From NCBI GenBank assembly GCA_963922205.1, contig CAWUHX010000127.1, positions 620,001 through 684,000 of the forward strand: a stretch of 64,000 nucleotides of DNA, written 5' to 3'. Below are positions 1-12,460 of this stretch, piece by piece. The notes under the pieces were generated by a model. That model was not told the origin of the DNA. It did not search any database and saw only the letters and a program-made list of their open reading frames with translations. Every line of letters begins with the position of its first letter. Within the stretch, counting starts at the first letter, position 1. Source of the DNA: Romanomermis culicivorax. Its lineage: Eukaryota; Nematoda; Enoplea; Mermithida; Mermithidae. The translations under genes and the position numbers were made by a program.

Positions 1-445
1 ATTTAAAAAAAAAACTATTGTTGAACGTACCTCCCGAGTAGACCATGGACTGATTATTTTCAGCAAATGTGGATCCATGGCAATTATCCCATTTCTATCG
101 AAAATTATTGGGATAACCCCGGGTTTAGAACAACAAACCCCTGCATCTCACCGGGGTTCGTGGCACGCATTTGGCAGAACACAATTTCTTGCATTTACTT
201 CTGAAAATATGGGGAAATGGAAAATTTTGAATCGCATCTTTTGCGACGGCATATTTCCCAATTTTTAACGAATGAAATTTTTAATTTTCACGATACATGC
301 GCCATCTAAGTGGTAAAAAAAATTAAATGAGCCTAATAATTTGTAAATGTATACTGTACATTCTTCCATAATGAAGTCCTGCCTAGGTTATTCAGTGCAA
401 AAAGTAAATGTAACGTGTTACTTATATACCTCAGCAGAAAGTTGC
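1..445. other. AT-rich sequence, nothing recognised
   Basis: The stretch before the minisatellite has only short open frames and no motif, tRNA box or terminal repeat that I can recognise. Confidence 0.4.
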
Positions 446-541
446 GGATGTGCACTAGGTAGCGGATCTAACTATGGTAGAGGATGTGCACTAGGTAGCG
501 GTTGTGCACTAGGTACCGGATGTGCACTAGGTAGCGGATCT
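446..541 (+). repeat. 18-bp minisatellite, about five units
   Basis: Units of GGATGTGCACTAGGTAGC start at about 446, 482, 500 and 518. A degenerate unit sits at 464 and a broken one after 536. The period is a multiple of three, so the open frame across it reads as repeated CALGSG. That is a by-product of the period and not evidence of a gene. Confidence 0.8.
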
Positions 542-1400
542 GGCACCGACCCCCCAGAAACGCACGTGTCCCTCTCCCATGTTCACAAGTGGACATTGCA
601 TCCCTCATAAACCCTTTTTCAAAAAAGTCTGCCACCACTGTGCCATAACCTGACAACCCAGTAAGGACCCTTTTTAATCACCCACCCAATGCCCATAAAC
701 TCTTTCATAAGGGCACATCTCAGCACCGAGTACAGGTCTAGAAACTGTTTTTGGAAGGAAGTAATATATGTTCTTTATGATTTCGACGGGCAACTAAACA
801 GCATTCTGAGTGTTTAACGCCACATATCAGTAGTATTCAAATTATCTCACCAAAAAAAGACTTTGCAATCCAAAGTTTTCTCGCTCTTTCTGAATCGCAT
901 GCTGCAGCTTCAATAGTACAAACCTTACACAAGATAAATAATGTAGCAACTACAAACTTTGTATCTGTCATTTTGACTTGATGTCAAGCCCAATGAATCT
1001 AACAAACAACGCACTGTTTTTATCACTAAAGTATGCCAACTCAGACAAGACAAGAGCAAAAAGGTTCGGACATCAGGAAAAGTTAAACGTGTATTTGTTA
1101 GCTTATCTTGTTTTTCCATGCAAAGCACAAAAGATGAAACAGCTTTCAAAGTTACCAATACATCACATATGTGCACTTTTACTGCATCGATTTAGCCAGT
1201 GTGCTGTTTCGAACAACAGTATAATTTCGGCAACTGAATCAATTGTCACACCACCCAAATATGAGTATGTTTACTGCTCACAGTGAATTGGGATTAGAAA
1301 TTAATAACGAATTATGTATAAAGCATTCCTGAAGTGATGTCGCATGTCGATATTTGGTTGAACAACATATTTTTCTTGAAAGATAAAGACCGACCGCAGC
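542..1400. other. No gene recognised
   Basis: Only short overlapping frames on both strands and no protein motif. If the candidate first exon at 1408-1501 is real, its downstream exons should lie here or further left on the minus strand. I could not identify them. Confidence 0.35.
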
Positions 1401-1407
1401 AACTTAC

Positions 1408-1501
1408 CGATCAAATCAGCGATACCGATCGTTCGATCGTTCGTCGATTGGCAAGTCGCTTCCTTAGATTGCGGTTTGTACGACCTGGTCCGCGTTGCCA
1501 T
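1408..1501 (-). CDS. Candidate first exon of an unrecognised gene
   Basis: On the minus strand an ATG at 1501 opens 31 codons starting MATRTRSYKPQSKEATCQ. They run straight into a strong donor: GTAAGTT, the complement of 1401-1407. The segment is basic and polar and richer in CpG than its surroundings, which fits a 5' coding exon. No domain is recognisable and no acceptor or second exon was found with confidence. It could be a chance open stretch next to a chance donor. Confidence 0.35.
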
Positions 1502-1752
1502 TTGGCGAGTTTGATATAAAATATAGCATTGCAGGGATAATCCACTTCTACTTGAGCAAAGAATCAAGCTTATGAAAAGAACAAAGTCAGCATTTAGAAG
1601 CATTACGAGAACAAAAAAGTTAGGAAAAGCTATCTAAATGTTAGCCAAATCTCAACCATTAACAGTTGCTATAGGATTTATATAAAAGCATCATTTTAGC
1701 CTATTTCCTTCCATTTTGGAGGAAATTATGAGTGTTATAACCGATCCAAAGA

Positions 1753-2105
1753 ATGAATCAGACAACTGATACGAATTTTAGGTCCGTCAAACACGAGCTT
1801 CGAACATCTCACAAACAAGAAATTTTTAAACTATACGTTGACGAATTTCTTCGTAAAGCCGATTCTAAATTGAACACTATTCGGTCTACGTCAAAAATTT
1901 ACAACCCATCTACGATCATATGAAAGCCGTTTTCAATTTGATCCGCATACCGATGATGGATTTTATGCTGAATAGCGTTGTGAAAGTGGATCAAGATCCA
2001 AACGGTAGTCGGTGGAGTGAGATTTTGAATCGTATGAAAATAAATTACGATTTCGCTCACACATATTTTACGACTAGATACGAGAAAGGAGTTATTGGAT
2101 TTTGA
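1753..2105 (+). pseudogene. Possible degraded coding segment, unrecognised
   Basis: Two plus-strand frames follow each other. One of 56 codons runs from the ATG at 1753 to a stop at 1921-1923 (KLYVDEFLRKADSKLNTIRS inside). A second, shifted frame then stays open to 2105. Residue composition looks protein-like, but no family is recognised and the minus strand is also open here. It may be a frameshifted fragment or noise. Confidence 0.2.
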
Positions 2106-3199
2106 CACCTGCTGCTTATTCCGGAGAAAATCAATGGTTTGTTGCCGATTTATGACTCGACAACAGAAGTATTAGGGTATGGACAATACACCACGTTATG
2201 TATAATAATTGCTACTAATAAATATTATTGGTTATGTGTGAAATGCTACGTATACCATTACATGATGGAACGTTGCGACACTATAGTAAGTTCTGATTTT
2301 AAAAGTCATAAATGATCATGCTGAATCTCACCGAACACTTGTCAATTCATAATTTATAGATAGTGAAGAATATCCGCATGTACTTTGATCTCACACAGAA
2401 AGTATCATGGCCTCACATCGGTTTATGTTTGATCCCAATGAAAAAGGTGACTTTATTAAACCCAGTAAATTTTTTCTATCCAAAGCGCAATAAAATTGGG
2501 AATGAAGACTATTCAAACACATAATTCAAAGTTATATATCTCCGTTTTTGACAGAGTTCAGAGTGCACGACTGATTAGAGAGGTTTTTCACACAAAGTTG
2601 AGTGACAAGTCAATTTGCCTTTACTTCAAAAATATAAACTCCTAAATAGAAACTTATGAGAGCCAGAAACTAATCCTGCACCAAAAATACAGAATAACAA
2701 ATTCGAATAAGCCGTGGACACCGCGCACATCATCAAAATACAGGAAAAAACGAATATAACTTCCAAAAAATCAACAGTGGCACATGCGCACCGACCCTGG
2801 AAATGGTTCTTGATCACAATACAGTAACCCTGACCATTCAAGTTTGTCCATCTATAATTATAATGCATCCCGCTCTCAAGTTTCGCATCGTAACATTCTA
2901 GATGTCAACAGAAAGTTCGAGTTATGAGACCAAACATGTGATTTCAAAATTTTGTACGCGAGAAAAATAAAATGGCAACAGAATTTTGAAAAAGATCTCA
3001 AGCGCGGGTTGATTGAAATGCATCTGGATTCAATAAAATGAATATGATATGTGAAGACCGATAGGTCAAATTCACACTGATAGCCATTACGTTTAACGTT
3101 AGTTTAATGTTCTATGAATTATGAGTGCATCGAAGGACGATTATATAACACAAATGAAACTGAAAAGCGGATGGTTTAAAAATAATGCTTCCGTCATTA
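2106..3199. other. AT-rich sequence, nothing recognised
   Basis: No convincing exon, RNA gene or repeat boundary was found in this stretch. Confidence 0.35.
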
Positions 3200-3208
3200 G
3201 ATAATTTG

Positions 3209-4108
3209 ATTGTGTGCCCTTTACCCGACCATCCCTTTTCCCCGACCATCCCGTTTCCCCGACCATCCCTTTTCCTCGAGCATCCCTTTTTCCCGACTAA
3301 AGCTAAAAATGTATACAAAAAATCTCCTTTGCCCGACCATCCCTTTTCCCCGACTAATGTTATAAATTAAGAAAAATTTAAACTTGCCTGCAAAAGAATT
3401 TAAACTAAGCTACAGATTATTTTCCCACGGATGTTTTCCCACGGTGCTTTACAAAACTTCAAGCCCACAGCGGGTATATAAAGCAAAGTGTCTGATTAGT
3501 CTTATTAATTCTTTTCTCGTCAAAAAATGGAAGATTTTGGTCCTGCAACATTTATTCTTACCAAACATCGAAAATCGAATTTATTAAAATGGGAGAGTTT
3601 GGCTAATCCGAGTCATTTTTATCTTTTTCAAAAGAATAAATCTGTTAGATTAGCGGATGACTCTATCACAGATAGCTTCGAATGCAGAAAACACAGTTAC
3701 AAAAGAAATTTTATGCAAAGCTTTGACCGAATTACTATATACTTTAAAGTTTTGTAAAATGTTATGAATTATGCCATATATTTTTGGGGCATTCTGCGTA
3801 TTGCGTAATATGCAAATTTGAAGATTGTAATAGGTTACCTGTTAAAGCTATCAAAATTTTATTCTTATTCTGATTTACTCTGCAACGAAATAACAATGCG
3901 CATCTTTTTTCATTAAACATTTTTCATGTAGTTGATTTCTTGATTAAGAAATTTTAAACGAAAAACATGTGCCATAAATATCAATACTCGGGGAATCGGG
4001 ATTATTATAAAAATAGAGTCGTCCGAGAAACTTTGCATTGCTCGGGGAATCGGGAATTTAAAGCATTGGTCGGGGAAAAGGGAATGGTCGGGAAATGGAG
4101 ATACGACC
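3209..4108. mobile_element. Candidate 900-bp DNA transposon with CCCGACCATCCC repeats
   Basis: The left part (about 3219-3360) holds several copies of a 16-17 bp motif, CCCGACCATCCCTTTTC. The right part (about 3990-4100) holds the same motif inverted (GGGAATGGTCGGG). The 9-bp word GATAATTTG stands immediately outside at 3200-3208 and 4109-4117, as expected for a target-site duplication. Nine bases is typical of Mutator-like elements. No transposase is present, so the copy would be non-autonomous. The terminal inverted repeats are only roughly similar, which limits confidence. Confidence 0.45.
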
Positions 4109-4117
4109 GATAATTTG

Positions 4118-5722
4118 GATCAATTAGACTGTTTTCCAGGAAATATGCAACCTGGCTGTGATGCTAGGACTTATTTATGAGATGACTTGTCGACTGTCGA
4201 TATAGCTGTACTTGTCCATACTGCACTCAATTTGAAATGATAGGTGCAGAAGGCAAACACGATCTCACTAGAGACCGTCAATCAGTTTATAGATTGTTGT
4301 AATCATTGAATAGTATGATCATCAAGATATCTGTATCATAAAGATAAAATTTATTGAATACTTACAAGGAGCCTTACGTAATTTTGGATACAAGTTTACT
4401 TTACTGCATCGATCGGGGTATAGTGAAAAAACCAAGCTTCTACTATTCCTCTGTAATGTCTGTAATCAGCAACGATATATCGACGTTTCAAATTGAACAA
4501 TTTTTCCGTTGTGATTACCCTGAGTTTTGAAAAAAAAGGAAAATGGAAGACATGATTTTTTTTCTATCATCACAATATCTTTTTTGCCCAAAACTCCTCT
4601 GATTTGCAATTTTAATTATAAACAGACTATAATACGTTTTTCTTGAAATGCTTCTAAATAATACCAGTGCAAGACAAATACTGATCGAAGCAGAAAATAT
4701 TACCGCGAAAGCTTTGCCTGAACGATTTTGAAGATTGTATTGATTTTTTTCATTTTCTAATTTGGACGCATCTTAAACATCAGACTATAAATTTGTTATT
4801 GATGCATAATTTGCTGCCCCTTTTCTCATTTCAGTTAGTTAAGCTACTCTGCAAACTGGTTAATTTAGCAACGATAATGTTATATTCGTAGTTTCCAAGC
4901 AAAAGGGTTATCATTTTCTTTGTGCACTCGATAAACATTAAAATCGAAAAATTAGGTGGGCGATCCATACACCTTGTTATTTTATGGTGGGAAAAAATAC
5001 TTGATGGGCAATCGAGACGGTCCCTGCTTTGTGTTGCATTAAATTTGTCGGCACAAGTGGAAAGTTTTCGAAAAACCAAACGAATAGGGATCAATATTCA
5101 AAAGTAAGAAGACCTTAGAACTAGACAAGAGTCATGACAGAACATGTGTATAATAGGGAGAAAAATAGAAAAAACATGGAAACATAAATAGCGAAAAAGC
5201 AAATCAGAATCCAACTTTTTTAAGGATAAAGAAGTTTAGGGTATAATTTAGGGTATAATTGTGTGCTGAATCGATTTTAATTAATTTCATAACCCTCCAT
5301 AGGGGCAATTGATTTCTATACCAATGACCCGAAGAAACCTTACTTACACTGTTCTCCTGTTATATGCATTTTCATACCTCTGAAATTATTAGGTACTTAA
5401 ATTCAATTTAAATTTTCGATGTTATATATTTAACCCAATAGTTTTTAGATACAATCGCCTCGTTTTCATAATACGAATAAAATATTTCAATTTCTGGGAG
5501 TTTGATCTATATTTAACAAAAAAGTATAATGCAATGGATGAAAAAACACGCTGCTTTCCATCAGTGACATATTCTTTCAGGCTATATATCGTGCAGTAAT
5601 TTTTGCTCTAAGTGGTACATTAGCTTTCCGCGGACAACTTCGGTCTGGCTTATCTCGATAGAATTCTTCAAATTATTCTATGTACGTTGCCAAACTTGAC
5701 GAACATTTGGTGCAACGCTGCT
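4118..5722. other. Non-coding stretch downstream of the receptor gene
   Basis: AT-rich, with short frames only. A small direct repeat (GGGTATAATTTAGGGTATAATT in part) lies near 5238. I see no gene. Confidence 0.35.
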
Positions 5723-7246
5723 CTAACCATTGGCTTTCCACTTATACCAACATGCGTTGAAGAAGTGACGTTGAATGGCACTGTGAAACATAAGATAATA
5801 TGAAATTGTAGCATATTCACCTGATTTGAGTGACCCAAGTGACTAGTAACCACTCATTGGACTTTTCAATCAGAAATGGGGAAATTGGTCAAAAGAATTT
5901 TCATTAAGTCACCTGTCACTTGAATGATCTTTTCATCCAAAAATGTAGAAAAAATCACTAAAATATTTTGGATGTGTCTTGAGCTCATGCAAAGTTCTAC
6001 ATAGCTAGTGGTCACTATGGTGATTTGCAACTATCCAAAAAGATATGATGATTATTTTAACATTTTTTTGATAAACAGGATACATGAGTGACCAGTGGTC
6101 GGTTGAGTGGCCCCTGATGCACATAAAGCTACACTCCTACCTGTTCAGCGTTATATAAATGATGGCATTATTGCCGGCACAAATCAGCCAAATCAGATTA
6201 CCGATGAATAATGCCCAATTATCACGCATAAATTCTTGCAAGCAAATCCATATGACACAAACGACCCAATCTGATATGCAAATTGCGACTGAATGAAGTA
6301 AGACCTTCCTTTCCCCCTTGTCATTGTCCGAAATTCCAGCTGTATGGACTTGGTGTTTCTGAAAAAATGTATTCTACTTTGGTGGGCAGGAAAAAAAGAC
6401 TATTCCATGTTTCTACTGATTTCCACTCTCGTTTTTAGGACACACTTTTGTTGCACATTAAAATTTGGAGCAGCAGGATGATGGAATTTGGTGAGTTTAT
6501 CATGAATAGAAAAAAATTTTCTTTATTTTGGCCTCAGTGATTAAATTGACTCAATTTTACTCTAAGAAAATTGCAAAACTTTTTCCAATCAATAAAACTA
6601 CACTTACCTCGATCAGCACTTTCAAGCAGATCAGTATATACCAAAATAGAATTAATGCTGAATGTACGTAATTCAATATACCATTAACCTTTAAAGCTAC
6701 TTTTGATCCTGGTCTTTGGTCGTACAATATTGAATAGGTGTTTGGATCATAGAACAAGTGGACCCACGGCGTTGATCTTACAACACCATGGCAAACACCA
6801 TACAGCCAACAAGCGCCAAGTATAACGTATGTATTGCGCAATGAGAACACTCGTTCGGCTGAACTGATGAACCATAAACTATAGAATCGATTGAACGCCA
6901 TGGTTTGAGCAATCATGGTGTAAGCGAACCAACAACTGGTCAATGGCATTATGATTATCACATCCAAGAAGTTGGGTGGTTGAACCCCAGGGAACAAGCA
7001 ACGGAATGTGCAATAGAAGCCATTTGTGGCCAATTGTATCATATCGGCGAAGCCCATATGGATGGCTATTGTGTAGAAAGCTTTGTTTAAAGCGGCTCTC
7101 TTCTCTCGAAACAATCTGCGAATGCAGAACATGTACGGAAATAGCATGGAACTGGTGAATGTCAAGTAGAACAGACCGATGGTCGTTGTGTACTTCGAAA
7201 AGGCCAGTGTTTCATTGGATACCAAAGTTAGCGATTTGTTCATCAT
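5723..7246 (-). CDS. Nematode-type seven-transmembrane chemoreceptor, three exons
   Basis: Exons on the minus strand are 7246-6608, 6358-6141 and 5780-5723. Donors read GTAAGT and GTAGGA; acceptors read TTTTTTCAG and GTTTCACAG. Phases join cleanly (213 codons, then 72 codons plus two bases, then one base plus 18 codons and a stop) to give about 304 residues. Seven hydrophobic segments are visible at about 20-42, 57-80, 94-118, 136-157, 188-212, 228-250 and 255-280. The end of helix 3 reads AFNRFYSL, in the place of DRY. Helix 7 ends NAIIYITLN, like the NPxxY region. A short basic tail follows. These traits fit the nematode serpentine receptors (Srx/Srt/Srsx-like) that work as G-protein-coupled chemosensory receptors in the plasma membrane. 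I cannot place it in one subfamily. The gene appears intact. Confidence 0.75.
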
Positions 7247-7260
7247 TCGAAACTGAGAGA
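7247..7260 (-). promoter_or_regulatory. Acceptor-like site just upstream of the receptor ATG, possible trans-splice site
   Basis: On the minus strand TATTTCTCTCAG ends at 7253-7254, six bases before the ATG at 7246. A pyrimidine-rich acceptor this close to a start codon is usual for spliced-leader trans-splicing in nematodes. It could also be an ordinary acceptor preceded by a 5' untranslated exon. Confidence 0.4.
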
Positions 7261-9775
7261 AATAAAATGACAGATTTTAAGTATACATAAAGTTCAATCA
7301 ATGACGATGTGCATTTCCTATTTAAAATTTTTAGTTTGATCCACAGGTGCCCACCAACCAGCTCTGCCCTGTTAAGGTTCACAACCTTATCCAGAGTGCA
7401 ATGTTGTAAATGCATGGATTTATTTTGGATTGAAGCATTGGGTGATCAGGTGTTGAGTCGAAAATATTCATAATTGTTCTAGTAGCTGAATTGCTATATT
7501 ACGTGGAAGGTGTAAATAGTCCAAATCGACAAATGATGTAGGGTAAGTGACTGAAAATTCTTTTATACAGAAGTCTGTGAGAATGTGTCCGCATGACAGT
7601 CCTATGACGGAAAAATATAAAAATAATTGCTCAGATGCACCAGAATTTACCTTCTTCTTTTATTGATGACAATTCTAAAGTACGCATTATCAACAAAAAA
7701 TGGAGACATGATGTCAAGATCTTGGGAAAATTAGCATTTTATAATTATCATACCTCCTACTAAGTTCGTTCATTTACGCTTTCTTCCTATCCTAATAGAT
7801 TTTTTCAATTTTATACTAAAATCTACTGTAAAACGGCAAAAAAAATTTTTCTGTATACTGAATGTTCCTGGGGCATGTATAATGTCGAAAAAACAAACTA
7901 AGTTTTTGACTTTGAATTTGTCAGTTGTAATTTCGATTAATTTAATAGTAAAATTCTTCATCCATGTAATTTTGAATTAGTACGCTTACTTTGTAAAAAT
8001 ATATATCACTGTTCAAATAGATGGTGCATTGCCTACTTTCACTTCTTGTTTCAATATTCATCTTGGAATTGTAGACAGATTGTGCAATAAAATTTCAAGC
8101 AATTTTTGTTCTAAGAGCCTATATCGAAGAGAATTCGACCAACAAATTAAAAAAATCGTGTTGTAGATATTGTAAAATTGCGTGAAAAACATTCCTGCCA
8201 TTTTACGTACTTTTTCGCATTCTTTTGCTATGTTTTTATGGTCATATAAATAAATATCACTAGTTCGAATCACAATCACAAAAATATCAGACACAAAATC
8301 AAACAAATATCACTTGTTCGAATAGATCATGTAATGCGTCAAGCATTCTAACATTGGGCGATTGAAATTTATGTTTTGTGATATACGTTAGTATCATACT
8401 AAAGTGAAAAAGTGAATAAATTCATGCTTTCACTTTATAGTAACTAGAGAATTTGTTATGAGACTTATCCGACAATCTGATGTAGGTCTCTACAATGCCG
8501 TGACAATCATGCTACGGTGTAAAAATGTCAAACTAGACATTATTTGGGACTCAGACAAACGATGCAACTGAAAGCTTCCAAGGGACTCTTTGTTTGCGTC
8601 TAAACAAACCGACCAAAGTTAAAATTCGCTAACCTGTCAAAATTTCGAAATTGAGCATTTTATTCAATTCATATGAGGACACTAAGTGAGTACCTTTAAA
8701 GTATATCAGTGTGAAAATGGTATTTAGCCCATTCGGATTTATTTCGCTGTGGCTTCACACTTGTAGGCTTATCGAACTTTATTCTGTTATATTTGAAACA
8801 GCCAATCTTACGTTTTTTCTCGTCATTTCTAGCAGATTGATTTCCATTTATGCCTGAGCTCGTATTCCGATTTTTTCTCATTTTTCGCTGCAGTTCAAAA
8901 CCGAATTTATGGCCATGTTGAAAACAGCCGGAAAAGAAAAAACGGAATTTTCGGGCGGAGATAGTCAGCCATGCTGCTCGTTAATGAGGAACAAACTGAT
9001 CTTATTATCACTGGGTGAATCCAGCAGAATGATTGAAGTATGATTAAAATTATCTTCCTGAAATTGAATCTATAGAAACATGCGCTCCATTAAATAGCCA
9101 TTAAATTTATAAATAAAGAGTTAGGAAATCATAAGAATGTGAGATTAATGCTGGTTTCAAGACTGTTGTAAGAGTGCTCCGGTTTCTGGTGACTTGACTC
9201 GAGCTTAGTTGTACAAACCTCCTCTTATCTTCACGAAGCGCCCTTCTGATTCAACTTGAAATGAGGGTCGGACATTAGATTTTTTCACATGGTTGAACAG
9301 ATCTTTGATAATGGCATCAAATATGTGGAAGTCAAGTTTGAATCGAAAACGTCACTTGATCTGGTTGAAAGAGACCCATTCTCAAAGGTGAAATGTGTGC
9401 AACCGTGTACCGTTTTCCAATCTCATGACTTGAATCCCACCCAAACTGTTCGTTTGAAATGCAAAAATTCTGATTTCCAAAGATCAACATTGAATTCTCG
9501 GATATCCGAACTTGAAATGTGTTACTTCCAATAATCTAATAAAAATTCAACGTTCTAAATCAGTTAGTGCTACTTATCAGACTTATTGGCAGGAATTTAC
9601 AATATGGTAAGTTCGACTTTTTATCAAAAACCCCCATTTTTCAATGTTTCAAATCAAAAACTTTAAAAAAATTTTGGAAAAAAAGGGCGGAAAACAGTAA
9701 TTTCCAAAAAAAACTTAAAAAAAAATTTGAAAATTTTTCATGGAAATTACAGTAATCATACCTTTCTACCAAAAT
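7261..9775. other. Non-coding stretch between the receptor gene and the telomere block
   Basis: No gene recognised. One plus-strand frame at 9289-9534 (81 codons) has ordinary amino-acid composition, but no motif, no splice support and no partner exon, so I do not call it. Confidence 0.35.
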
Positions 9776-10440
9776 CCTAAGCCTAAGCCTAAGCCTAAGC
9801 CTAAGCCTAAGCCTAAGCCTAAGCCTAAGCCTAAGCCTAAGCCTAAGCCTAAGCCTAAGCCTAAGCCTAAGACTAAGCCTAAGCCTAAGCCTAAGCCTAA
9901 GCCTAAGCCTAAGCCTAAGCCTAAGCCTAAGCCTAAGCCTAAGCCTAAGCCTAAGCCTAAGCCTAAGCCTAAGCCTAAGCCTAAGCCTAAGCCTAAGCCC
10001 AAGCCCAAGCCTAAGCCTAAGCCTAAGCCTAAGCCTAAGCCTAAGCCTAAGCCTAAGCCTAAGCCTAAGCCTAAGCCTAAGCCTAAGCCTAAGCCTAAGC
10101 CTAAGCCTAAGCCTAAGCCTAAGCCTAAGCCTAAGCCTAAGCCTAAGCCTAAGCCTAAGCCTAAGCCTAAGCCTAAGCCTAAGCCTAAGCCTAAGCCTAA
10201 GCCTAAGCCTAAGCCTAAGCCTAAGCCTAAGCCTAAGCCTAAGCCTAAGCCTAAGCCTAAGCCTAAGCCTAAGCCTAAGCCTAAGCCTAAGCCTAAGCCT
10301 AAGCCTAAGCCTAAGCCTAAGCCTAAGCCTAAGCCTAAGCCTAAGCCTAAGCCTAAGCCTAAGCCCTAAGCCTAAGCCTAAGCCAAAGCCTTAAGCCAAA
10401 GCCTAAGCCGAAGCCTAAGCCTAAGCCTAAGCCTAAGCCC
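9776..10440 (+). repeat. Interstitial telomere repeat, (TAAGCC)n = nematode TTAGGC
   Basis: About 665 bp of almost pure TAAGCC, whose complement is the nematode telomere unit TTAGGC, gives roughly 110 units. Rare variants occur inside: one GACTAAG near 9869 and two GCCCAAG near 10000-10010. From 10365 to 10440 the units are degenerate (CCCTAAG, CCAAAGCC, TTAAGCC, CCGAAG). Sequence continues on both sides, so this is not the end of the assembled molecule. The strand orientation is that of a left chromosome end with its interior to the right. The long KPKPKP and GLGLGL frames across it are translation artefacts. Confidence 0.95.
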
Positions 10441-11849
10441 CCCCTCCAAGTTCTTTTTGACCTCGCCATTCACCATTCCACTCTGACCGCCCTAAAAACC
10501 AAACCAATTCTGTACTTTTGAGCAACCACCAACAAGGAAAACACAACTTCAGGCAATTTTGGTTACTTACCGTATTGTTAAAATTAGCCGACTTATTAAT
10601 ACTCGCTTATCTTTCCAATTTTTTTCATCCGCTCTTCTTTATCTAGTTTGTATTTGCATTTAGTTGATATTGTGGTAAACTAGCTGTAACCTGATGTTGA
10701 TGAGCGCAGTGCACTGGGGTCAGATATTGAGATCAGATAAGGAATATAACTCGTTTACTGGTGAAATTTTCGGATTCCAACGAATCCCAATAACTATACT
10801 TTATTAACTCGAATCCGACGATATTTTGTTACCAGAGAAGTCAAAACGTAAATAATGTCATGTTTCAGATATAAACAAATGATTTTCTCTTGAGGTTAAT
10901 CATGCTCAACATTTGATTATGAGTTGCAATCAGCTTACTATCATTAAGTTTCGGTTGCAGATCATTGCTCTCTGTACAATGTTTTGCATGATGAATGAAT
11001 CCAAAGTCTCGTCATTTCTTGTCAATCAAAACGATGCATTTTCTTGAACTCATCAGTGATTGAATGGAATTAAAGAACGAATCAGATTGTAATGGGGATT
11101 TAACCGGCTGATATCTAACAAACTCCTCTGGCTCGAAGTGAAATTGTGAAGAAAAAATGTTTCTGATGCGGAACGAATAAGATTACCTTGCTGTACTCTT
11201 TTGTTATCTCATGCAATTTCTGGTTTGAGACTGATTTTTTTATAGAGGACTTCATTATCCGTATTGGCCACATGAATCTCTCCTGTCTGTTGAACTTGAT
11301 ATAGAATGAAATTCATCAGATTATAAGAGCTCAATCGTGAACAATTATGATGATTATTAATTTGACAGGCGATATTATTTGTGATCATGGCTTTGAATTT
11401 AACGTCATCCCAGAGATGTGGAAATAGCTCACCTTTTCACCTGTTAATGAATAAATTGTTATCAGAAATGAATATTTGTCCGAAATTGCACATCAATTTG
11501 GATATTTTATAATGGCATAATAGGTCAGTCTAGTATGCTTGAGCCCGCTTCGAGTTGAGATCTTTCGATTAATACATTAATTAATCGAATTCTACGATAT
11601 TTTATATGCAAATTACTGAAGCTTGCATAATCACATACCTGCATTGATGCTCATACATTTATTTGAACACTCGATTAAATTAGGCTACAAAATTTCCTAC
11701 AGAATTTCGAGCTAAAGATAAGATTTAAGTTTTGGGTGCCGTACAAGGAATTCATCTGTAGGTTTCCGGTTACATAGTATTGAATGAATAACTTGAATGG
11801 TTCATGCAATCAAACACTTTAATACCCAAATCGGTACTTAATGAGTGAG
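10441..11849. other. Non-coding stretch right of the telomere block
   Basis: A CT-rich start (10436-10450), then AT-rich sequence with no recognisable gene or repeat boundary. Confidence 0.35.
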
Positions 11850-11851
11850 TA

Positions 11852-12293
11852 CTGTCCTCATCTATAGGTTGCCCTTGAGTATAAGTCGCATCTGAAATTA
11901 GTAGGATTTACCCGAAAGTCGCCCTCGAGTACAATTCGCATCAAAATACTCTTATAGTTCTTTCTAGAAAATTGCATCAAATAAAAAAAATACTTGAATG
12001 CTTCTGTCATGTTAATTTTGTACATTGTGTTGTTATAGCTGTACATTTAACTACCGAAATGAATAAGCGTGAATCTGATACTGCTACATATAAATTGGAA
12101 ATCGTAAATGTTGCCGAAAAATCAACAAATCGTGGAGCGGCATCAAAATACGGAATCGACGAAAAAATCGACAAAAAAATAAAGTTGATCTGGTTGAAGG
12201 GATGTTTCATTTATAAGTCGTCCTCGAGTAAGGTTACAGTTTTAGACCCTATGCTACGAATTCGATTTGCGACTTATAGGTGAGGATTTAGGG
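11852..12293 (+). mobile_element. pogo/Tigger-like MITE with HTH remnant
   Basis: A 442-bp element between TA dinucleotides (11850-11851 and 12294-12295). Its ends are imperfect inverted repeats: TCCTCATCTATAGGTTGC on the left against TCCTCACCTATAAGTCGC on the right. Internal runs of the type CTCGAGTA and ATAAGTCG are typical of Tigger/pogo termini. A plus-strand frame inside (ATG at 12059 to about 12180) reads TYKLEIVNVAEKSTNRGAAS and KYGIDEK. This resembles the start of the psq/CENP-B-type helix-turn-helix of pogo-like transposases. The catalytic domain is absent. Confidence 0.6.
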
Positions 12294-12397
12294 TAATTAT
12301 TTTATGAGGCATAACCGACTCTGACCAGAAGTATCGATTGGTACCTAACTTGCTACATTTTAAGAAAAAATTTCTTCTTGTGCTCTGATAAAAAGTC

Positions 12398-12460
12398 TCA
12401 GAAGCTCTAGTTTTACATCAGAAGCTCTAGTTTTCAACTCAGAAGCTCTAGTTTTACATC
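12398..12460 (+). repeat. Tandem repeat, three units of about 23 bp
   Basis: The word TCAGAAGCTCTAGTTTT occurs three times in a row with short variable spacers (ACA, CAAC, ACA). Confidence 0.8.

Noticed and set aside
7770..8881. Small minus-strand frames near the receptor gene as extra receptor exons
   Set aside because: They lie upstream of a receptor that already has a complete seven-helix set and a plausible start.
9740..10369. 209-residue KPKPKP frame and its GLGLGL antisense
   Set aside because: Pure translation of the telomere hexamer; a 6-bp repeat is open in some frames by necessity.
9776..10440. A true chromosome end
   Set aside because: Ordinary sequence continues for kilobases on both sides.
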